Both the position numbers and the translations under genes were made by a program. Positions 56,691 through 64,000 of a stretch of DNA of 64,000 nucleotides are shown here, piece after piece. Under the pieces are notes generated by a model. That model was not told the DNA's origin and did not search any database. It saw only the letters and a list, made by a program, of their open reading frames with translations. The DNA is taken from NCBI GenBank assembly GCA_964036195.1, contig OZ038458.1, positions 15,885,832 through 15,949,831 on the forward strand. Direction: 5' to 3'. The DNA comes from Sphaerolaimus hirsutus (Eukaryota > Nematoda > Chromadorea > Monhysterida > Sphaerolaimidae). How positions within the stretch are numbered: position 1 is the first letter of the stretch; every line of letters starts with the position of its first letter.

Positions 56691-57176
56691 TAACGATGGC
56701 AAAAAAAGATTCGAAAATTCGAAATGTTTTCAAATTTTCGAATTTTCTATCTTTTTGGACTTTTTGAATTTTTGAGCACGCGGTAAAAAATACATAAAAA
56801 TCGATTTTTTTCAAAAGATTCGAAAAGACTTTTCAAATTTTTTTTTAGGTAATTCGAGGCATTGGTATGTATTCTTCAGTTCAACGTTCTAAATTAATTG
56901 TCAATTGACTTGCACTGTGTCTGAGCTGCAAGACGTAAAACGTTGACTTCCGAGTTCAAATAAGTTTGAATAAATTTTTCAAATAAATTGAATAAAGTTT
57001 TAAAAATTCGAAAACTACCAAAAAAAAATTGGAAAACTACCAAAAAATTCGAAAACTACCCAAAAAAATTCGAAAACTAAATTCGAAAACTGTTTTGGGG
57101 AAAAAATCGAAAAGTCATTTCAGAAAAAATACTTAAAAATTTAAATACTTTTTTTCTGGAGGGTTTGCCATCGTTA
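56691..57176. mobile_element. hAT-like MITE with 8-bp duplication CTTGTGGG
   Basis: 486 bp, ends TAACGATGGCAAA and TTTGCCATCGTTA, exact duplication CTTGTGGG (56683-56690 and 57177-57184). Subterminal AATTCGAAAA arrays; same family as 46631-47773. Confidence 0.92.
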
Positions 57177-57286
57177 CTTGTGGGGAGGCGCGGGCCAGAT
57201 TCCCACATTATGGCAAAGTTCCGACAGTTTCTCCGCCAATATAGAAAATTTACGTTGAGGCACCTCGGGCGCCAATTATTCATCTG

Positions 57287-57406
57287 GTGCCAGTTCCGCA
57301 AAATGAGAAGTGAAATGGCAAAAGCGAAGAGAAATTACTTTTTCTTTTTTTAACTCGCCTTTGCCATTTCACTTCTCACTTCTCATTTGGCAGAAACTAA
57401 CCGCTG
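57287..57406 (+). mobile_element. Introner-like element, family B, short intergenic copy
   Basis: About 120 bp: GTGCCAGTTCCGCAAAATGA at the left, inverted TCTCATTTGGCAGAAACTAA then CCGCTG at the right. GT is kept, the terminal AG is replaced by TG; CTG is present both just before the left end and at the right end. No coding exons were recognised on either side. Confidence 0.8.
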
Positions 57407-57910
57407 GTGTATTTATTTACACCTTCATTTTTGTCTTAGTCACTTAGTTCAGTTAGCGTGTCGGAAACTGGGTTGGCAAGATCTCAGGAAAGAATAAAAA
57501 AGTGGCAAATTTAAGAATAGAATGAAAATCAAAATTAAAATGGAAAATTTCAAAATATAGTATCAAAAGTATATAATAAATAAAAATTATTTTATTAATT
57601 TAATAAATAAATAATAATAAAACTCATATACCGTATTACCTTCAGTATAAGGTATACCTCCAATATAAGGTACCCTCCAATATAAGGTACTCTCTAATAT
57701 TATACGAGGTATAACTTTTGCCTTTTTTGAATGTGATGAAATAAATATAAGGCATACCTCCAATATAAGGCCTGGTGTCAATTTGTCTCTGGCCTGGTTC
57801 GCCATTTTGTTACATTCCTGTTTGATAAAATGAATTGTGTTGTTGTTCACTGGTGGTAACAAGTTTGCAAAATCTGGTGAAAACAATATAAGGTACCCTC
57901 TGTTATAAGG

Positions 57911-58198
57911 TACCGTATTTCCTCGAATTACCCCCGAATTCCCTCTTTCCCGAATTCCCGAGTTCCCGAATAACCCTCTCGAATTTTGAGAGAAAAACGT
58001 GAAAAATGCAACAATAACCACCATTTATAGGTTTTTACAGCCTTATATAAGGATGTAGATGGTATAAACGATGTTCTTACGTAACACAGTAAGTGTTTCG
58101 AACGTCTGTTATCCATTTCCCTGACCACAAATTCATAGTGCCCATTTTGAGGGGGGTATCTCGAGGGGGGGGGGGGGGTATTTCGAGGAAATACGGTA
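57911..58198. mobile_element. C-tract inverted-repeat element, nested
   Basis: Ends TACCGTATTTCCTCGAATTA and ATTTCGAGGAAATACGGTAT, inserted in a GGTACCCTCCAATATAAGG repeat whose right part resumes at about 58200 (CCATATTGGAGGTAATA). Confidence 0.75.
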
Positions 58199-59308
58199 TA
58201 TCAAAACACTGAAAAAAGTTGACGAAATCAATATAAGATGTACCCCATATTGGAGGTAATAAAGTATTGTTGTAAAATTTTAGTAAAGTTGCACAAAAAT
58301 TAAGATTATGAGTCTAAAATGTTCATACCTAATAATCAACTGTAACAGAATTGTACCACAACAAATCCATCAAGCTTAATTATAACAAAAATATGAATTG
58401 TTCAAATGTTCCTTTTTGTAATTATATACGTGGTTGTAGTGTGCACCTTTCTTTTGTCGTTGCACGCAAGTTTTCTAATTTTTGTAAAAAAATTTGTAAA
58501 ATGACATCTTTTCATTTTATTTTTCCCCAGGCTGGGGACATACTGTCTGAATACTAATGATGGATGAAAACTCCAAAAAGTTTCAAAAAGTCTTTGCCAT
58601 CATTACCAAACACTAAACAATTACACATGCATCAATAAAATAAATGTTTTTAAAGATTCAATTTTTAAGTCAATTTGACAATGTTAATTTACCAAACCAT
58701 GTGCATTTTACATGGTCGGGCTGAGAAGTCCCTAGGCAGTCAGAGTCAATATTAGAAGTAATCATTAACTGCCTATATTTTTGTAAAATTTGCAGAGATC
58801 ACAATTGAAAACTGAAAATTTGGTGTCATTTTAAAAATTTCAACGTGAATTTTCAGCCACAAAGAAACGTTTGACAAAGTTTGTTTGTATGGACCAATTT
58901 ATCTCCAAGACTATCTTAATGATTACTGAAAATCTTAGATTGATAAATGATGTCACACAAAAGTGAAGAATTTTCAAATGGCTGTAGAGAAAAGGCTTAT
59001 TTTTTATTTTTTATTTTTAAATTAAACTATGAAAATGAGCAAATTAAAAAAATGCAGGACTCACAATTACATACAGGAAATTTGGCACATTTTTCAAAAT
59101 TTCAGCATCTATTTTTAGTGAGAAAAAAAGTTTTACAAATTTGGTTTGTATGAGCCACTTTATCTTCAAGACTATCTTAATTGATACCCAAAATCTCAAA
59201 TTTATATAACCTGTCTGGCAAAAATTATAAAATTCCAAAAAACAGCCCCAAAAATGGGCATTTTTGACTTTGATCAATTTTTACAGTATGAAGATGAAAT
59301 TTCCGACT

Positions 59309-59726
59309 ACTGTATTACCTCGAATTATCCCCCCTTGAATTAACCCCCCCCCCCCGCGAAATACCCCCCTAAATTTCGGTTGAGGAAATAACCCCCCCCT
59401 CGAAATACCCCCCCTAAAATTGAGTGTAACGTGAATGTACATGACAAATACCGCAGTTTGTGATCTGTACAATGCAGAACACACGTTAAAACTGATGATT
59501 AAGTGACGTTACGAAAGGGTTTTTGTGTATATACAGTAATATATGCCTATAAACACACATAAATCTATGTGATTGTTCGATTTTTCTACGTCTGCGTATG
59601 GGGAATTTCCGATAATTTCTGACGAAATAATAGACCCCCCTCGAATAAACCCCCCTCGAATTACCCCCCTCAAATTTTGCTGGCGAAATAATAAACCCCC
59701 TGGGGGTATTTCGAGGTAATACGGTA
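59309..59726. mobile_element. C-tract inverted-repeat element
   Basis: Left ACTGTATTACCTCGAATTAT, right TATTTCGAGGTAATACGGTA; internal runs of 9-12 C and a central AT-rich part shared with the copies at 41608 and 55838 (ACACGTTAAAACTGATG-like phrase). Confidence 0.75.
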
Positions 59727-61170
59727 TATGTGCGAAAGAAAATTTTGAGTTTCTATGTATTTATGTAGAACTCAAATCCACAATAAAAAATGGGGGTCAG
59801 GATTTTGTGCCTACTGAGGTTTGGTTCTTACACAAAGCGAGTCTTCAAACCTGTCAAATTTTTAGGACCGTAGCTGAATGGCGAGCACTGTCCAGGGACT
59901 TTTCAGCCCGACCATGTACAATGTTACCATCATTACCAAACACTGAACAAGTACAGATTCACATGCATAAAAAAATGTTTTTTAAGAGACTAGGTATTTT
60001 TAAGTGCATTTGTTGTTATTTTTTAAGTGCAACTGCAATGTTTTAGTTTTTATTTATTCATTGTTTACCGGTACTGCCTTTTAGCCTGGACTATGTGAAT
60101 TTGTCTTGTTCATTTTAATCAATAAACCATTCCAGCTATCGTGATGAAGTGATTCTCACTCACCATTCATATTTTAGTTAAAGTTGTCTCTTGAATATAT
60201 GACCAACATCTAAAAGAATCATTGTGTAGTATTTTGGCAGGGTAGGAAAAAGGCTTGGGGGGGTCACCCCTCAGATCGCCCAGCTACCTATTTATCCCAG
60301 AAGCCACACAGCTATCTATCTATCCCAGAGGGAAATTTTTTGGCTAAAATACCATCGCCTGAAGCGATTTTTGAGCAATTTTACTCTAATTTGGTCTTAA
60401 AATTGCTACTTTTACCTTTTTCAATAGATCTTCAAAATCACTAATTCATGTTCCTTGTGGCTTTCTTCGGCTATTTTTATACTGCATGTGCATGTATATA
60501 TTTTCAGCTATATTTTTCAAGTATTTCCAAATACCGCCCCCAACCGCCCCCCCAATTTTTTTAAGCTATCTATCCCTCCAGAGGAGCGATTTGCTATGTA
60601 TCTTTATTTAATTTTTATTCTGCAATATTTATACAATTTTAGTAAAGAAAATTCTACTAAAACCAACCCTACTCATGATTTTATAATGTTTCTATCAGCG
60701 ATTCCCCAAAATGAAATTTATCATTTTAATAGTAATCATCGGAATGACATCGTAAATATGGCGTAAATATATCCGACAACGACAATCATCATGTGAATGA
60801 GTGCGTGAAGGTCACATTTGTACCCTCGCCGGATACGCGCGTATTTATTCACGTCGCCGCGGAGTATTGTTGGCGTGCGTACGTAAAATTGAAATGCTGG
60901 ATGCACGCTGGCATCGATAGCGCGCATGAGGGACTTGTGAATCAGCACAAACGAATGAGCGTTACCGGGCAACCGGCTGTGCGAGATTTTCAGGCGGCAT
61001 CGCACTGCTTGACGTAAATAAACCTTCCCTCTCGTTTAGTCAAGTTGTTTAGTGTGTTTCCTGTTCATTTCCCTCTGTCGCTTCGCTTGAATTGAAAACA
61101 CCAGACTGAACAGTTAACTATAGAGTAGAAGCGCCTGGCTGAAACACAGCAGAAAAGCGATTGCGTCACA

Positions 61171-63672
61171 ATGTTGCCGCTGCTACACTTTTTTCGGCGA
61201 CTATTCTTCTGCGCGGTGGTTTACCGCGCGGCGCGACTGCTACTGGCCCTGCTGCGGGTGGCCTACACGTGGCACGTGAAGCGCCTGGTGCGGCCCGGCC
61301 TGGTGCCCGACCTCGCCGGCTACTACGCCAAGAGGTGCACCGGTACGAATTGGCGCCCATGCCCATTGGATACTTGCTTTTATAAACGGCCCTGTGCCGG
61401 TGCACATGTAAATCCGGTGCACATCTAGGTCCATTTGCCCGCATTTCTCCATCACACTGATATTTTAAATGCAAGTAGATCGGTTCTCGTAAATACTAGT
61501 AGGCCCCCTACTCAAAAATCCTCGATATGCCTGTGGCCCCCCGATTACCGGGTCTACATGTGCACCTGGTTTACACGCGCACCGGGTTTTTGTCTTATAA
61601 ACATTCCTTCGTGTCCGTTTCAGTGATCACCGGCGCGACCGACGGTATCGGCAAGGCCTATGCGCTGGAGTTGGCGCGGCGTGGCTGCGCAAACTTTTGT
61701 TTGGTCGGGCGGAACTCTGTCAAACTTTGCGCAGTTAAACAGGAGATTGGTTAGTGCTCCGCTGTTGTTGTTGCATGTAAACTATCGTTATTTCTTGATC
61801 GAGACTGATTGTATTTATCGGATATTTTTTTGTAGGGGTTGCTCGAGGGAGATTTTTTTTCAACGCCACATTTGCAAAGATGCATAACACATTTAACATC
61901 AAATTTTACGTAATAGCCTTGTTATATTTACTATTTTAACTAACTACAGGTAAATATGACAATTTTTTTCTAAAATACTAATATCTGGGCAGTAGCCGTA
62001 GGAGTCGCTTACACACATATACACTACCGTGCAGAATAGTTGAGACTTATTGTGCTGCGTGATTAATGTTGCCAGAATTTCGAAATAGTTGATATGCAAA
62101 ACATTTGGATACTGTACATGGGTACCCTGGGGGCTGACTACACATGCCCAGGATGACCGCCCCTCAAGTTCAAATCTGTGCATATTCCTAGTGTACAAAC
62201 ATATTAACTCAGTTTGTTCATGTTTCAGAATAGTTGAGACTTTTCTTGTTTTGGGCAGTAGCCACCCAGTATCTCACTTTTAAGTCTATATCCACCTCCT
62301 ATGTTCATTTTTCAACAAAATTTTCACCATGGCAACTGATTGCCTGCATCGCTGAGCTCTGTGTGCAGCAAGAAATATTCTAAGCATGAACAGCATATGG
62401 TGATGCATATATGGAAATGTGGCATTTATTAATTTTTGCTGCAGTTTTGCATCCATTGCCAGCAACTCTGAAATGGGGGTAGGCATACTACTGGGTGGGG
62501 CTATTTGGTGTGTAAATTTGAGGTTTTGGCCTTGCTCTATTAGGGAGAAAAGTTGGCCCAACTGTGAATGAGTAATGTGCAATTATTTTGGATGGAATGA
62601 AGATGGAAGTTTGTAAGTGCTATAACTTTTGATTGGAAAGAGATATTGAAAAAACGTTGTTGTCATATTAATTCTCTCTGTCTAAAGTATGTTATTGACT
62701 GTTCAATAACAAAATTTTCATGCTGCAAACCCCAGTAAAATAAGCATAAAATATTTAGACACCATTGAAAACTTTGAAGTGCCATAACTTTTGATTGGAA
62801 AATGATATTGAACTCATTTCTTTTTTAAATGAATCCTCGTTGTCTAAAGTATATGATAGCATGTTCAAAAAAATTATTTTTTCATGTTCAAAAACTGGGT
62901 CAAATTGACATATGGAATTTAGACATCACTAAACCGACCACAAAAAAAGAATCTGCAGGTTGTCCCGATCATTTGAAGTGTTGAATGATTCAAATCAGCC
63001 CAGAAATGGTTCTGTTATTAAGCTTCAAAGACACTCATAAAGATTGCCCATTTTTTGTATATTTATTGACCATCTTTTTATAGACCCCCCTTATCTTGGG
63101 CCTGGGGGTTTATTTGAGCAAACAAATTTTTTTCATTGTAGCCCCAGCATCAAACCCCAACATACTCAAACGGCATCAAAATTGGGCAAGGGACAAGAAA
63201 TTGGGAAGCAAAAAAGTGCAGTGGACCCCCAGCCTACTGTTTCTCTATGTGTGAAAAGTCTCAACTATTCTGCACGGTAGTGTATAATAGTTCACTGAAG
63301 TGAGACTTTTCAAGAATAAAACGAATAGGTATATTTACCTAGTCTAAATCCATCTACGGGCACTCTGACCTGACCACCCACTCGCAGAGGACATACGAAG
63401 TGACGTTGATGTAACGTTCATCGAATTCGACTTATCCAGGCCCGACATCGACGAGGCATTTCCATTTTCACGACTCCAGGAACTTGATATCGGCATATTT
63501 GGTATGAGAAAACTCGTTGAAATATTCCCCATTACCGAAAATCCTGTATTTATTTTTCACGCGCTCAGTAAACTGCGCCGGTATAGCAGTGGACAAGTTG
63601 GCAGACTGGATGGACCACCCGAGCGGCCTGGCCAAGCGCATACTGCAAGTGAACACGGTCGCGCCGATCACT
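61171..63672 (+). CDS. 17-beta-HSD12 / LET-767-like dehydrogenase, 5' part
   Basis: A short-chain dehydrogenase/reductase of the ER, related to HSD17B12 and nematode LET-767, which reduce 3-ketoacyl-CoA in fatty-acid elongation and may act on steroids. Exons in the window: 61171-61342, 61624-61749, 63388-63501, 63569-63672; phases fit and give the first 172 aa, the last donor being ACT/GTGGGT. An N-terminal membrane helix and basic segment (residues 1-45, [15 protein letters not shown]) anchor it. The cofactor motif is [17 protein letters not shown] (59-75), then a beta strand ending IEFDLS, and LDIGIFVNCAG near 138, where family members usually have NNVG/NNAG. The catalytic Ser-Tyr-Lys should be encoded beyond the window. 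The third intron point (61750-63387) contains a Tc1/mariner-like element. Confidence 0.92.
62022..63283. mobile_element. Tc1/mariner-like non-autonomous element
   Basis: 1262 bp in the dehydrogenase intron. Ends CACTACCGTGCAGAATAGTT and its exact inverse, flanked by TA on both sides, as for the Tc1/mariner superfamily. No transposase frame of useful length was seen; an extra internal copy of the end word (ATAGTTGAGACTT) occurs near 62230, perhaps from a nested or rearranged relative. Confidence 0.85.
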
Positions 63673-64000
63673 GTGGGTTTTCATTCGACAACATTCTATG
63701 GCTCACGTTTTCAATTAAACGGCAGTTTACAGATTAATGAAAAATAAAAGGTGAAACGGCAAATTCAGCCTCGACAAATTACAAATACACAAAGCTTTGA
63801 GATACCAATCCAAAAATCGACATGTTAATTTGACAAGCATTAACTAAAAGGTATCTACATTGTGTCCAAAAATTATTCAAAATGCTCCAGTAGTTCTCGA
63901 GAAATGAATTTTACATCCATAATTCACAATGCGTCGACAACATTTTTCATTTTAATTGTCTACAAATTGTTAAATCTTGATGTAAAATTCATATTTCGAG
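63673..64000. other. Dehydrogenase intron, nothing recognised
   Basis: AT-rich sequence after the fourth exon donor to the window end. No exon or repeat end is recognised. Confidence 0.6.

Larger units (their letters stand above)
53614..61170. repeat. Gene-free region, transposon mosaic
   Basis: No gene recognised. A C-tract fragment at about 53610-53710; GGGTTGGGAACCCGACCCG repeats at 53757-53925 and 56110-56310, which may be the two ends of one element of about 2.5 kb (flanks TTTTACAG / TCTTACAG); C-tract pieces at 54894-55000 and 55838-55952; a duplicated phrase CATATTTGCACTATGCTGAG at 54870 and 56005; a hAT-like element at 56691-57176; a family-B introner-like copy at 57287-57406; a GGTATACCTCCAATATAAGG repeat around 57631-58265 with a C-tract element nested at 57911-58198; AT-rich DNA at 58270-59300; a C-tract element at 59309-59726; a CAGCTATCTATC repeat at 60240-60600. 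The promoter of the dehydrogenase gene should lie just before 61171. Confidence 0.55.

Noticed and set aside
62022..63283. Search for a transposase gene in the mariner-like element
   Set aside because: Only short frames were seen, none with a DDE-type pattern; treated as non-autonomous.

Overview
This is nuclear DNA of an animal, most likely a nematode. Evidence: spliced genes with long introns; a nematode-type sperm-specific MSP-domain (SSP) gene; a short SH2-plus-kinase protein of the Fer-like class that is expanded in nematodes; and a LET-767-like steroid dehydrogenase. Exons are GC-rich and stand out against AT-rich, repeat-filled introns and intergenic DNA. An adhesion GPCR with a LamG/pentraxin-like domain and a full OTUD7-type deubiquitinase hint at a lineage that kept ancestral genes, but the species cannot be fixed from the window. 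All gene models were assembled by hand from reading frame, GT-AG signals and intron-phase agreement; none is RNA-tested.

Layout: (1) 660-2672 (+), 3' end of a G-alpha-s gene with two homologous, mutually exclusive-looking terminal exons. (2) 6782-7962 (-), complete three-exon SSP/MSP gene. (3) 8320-13208 (+), Fer-like tyrosine kinase (SH2 + kinase). (4) 13819-19506 (+), complete nicalin (10 exons, 582 aa). (5) 21464-28940 (+), adhesion GPCR (about 21 exons) with GAIN/GPS, 7TM and two possible C-terminal tails. (6) 33369-41040 (+), OTUD7/Cezanne-like deubiquitinase (13 exons, 859 aa) with two A20-type zinc fingers. (7) 51137-53131 (+), globin with a putative N-myristoylation start. (8) 61171 to the window end (+), 5' part of a 17-beta-HSD12/LET-767-like dehydrogenase. 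The genes look functionally unrelated (G protein/GPCR signalling, tyrosine kinase signalling, ER proteins, ubiquitin editing, heme protein); nothing suggests an operon.

The main find is a set of short inverted-repeat elements that coincide with whole introns. Two families, one with an A/T-rich body built from CATGACTTTTGACACTTTGC-like words and one built from GAGAAGTGAAATGG-like words, share nearly the same ends: 5' GTGCCA(A/G)T(C/T)CC and 3' GG(G/A)ACTG(C/G)CCCCAG. The element ends are themselves the splice donor and acceptor. Three introns (36550-36725, 39791-40021, 52507-52735) are exactly one element, a fourth takes its donor from one, and non-genic copies have lost GT or AG. This is the signature of introner elements, that is, intron gain by transposition, still visible in OTUD7 and globin genes.

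The rest of the non-coding DNA is a dense mosaic of non-autonomous DNA transposons. Many are hAT-like with exact 8-bp target duplications, several are nested two or three deep. There are also a Tc1/mariner-like element (TA duplication), a Harbinger-like element (TAA duplication), large foldbacks, and a very abundant C/G-tract family with ends like TACCGTATTTCCTCGAAATA.
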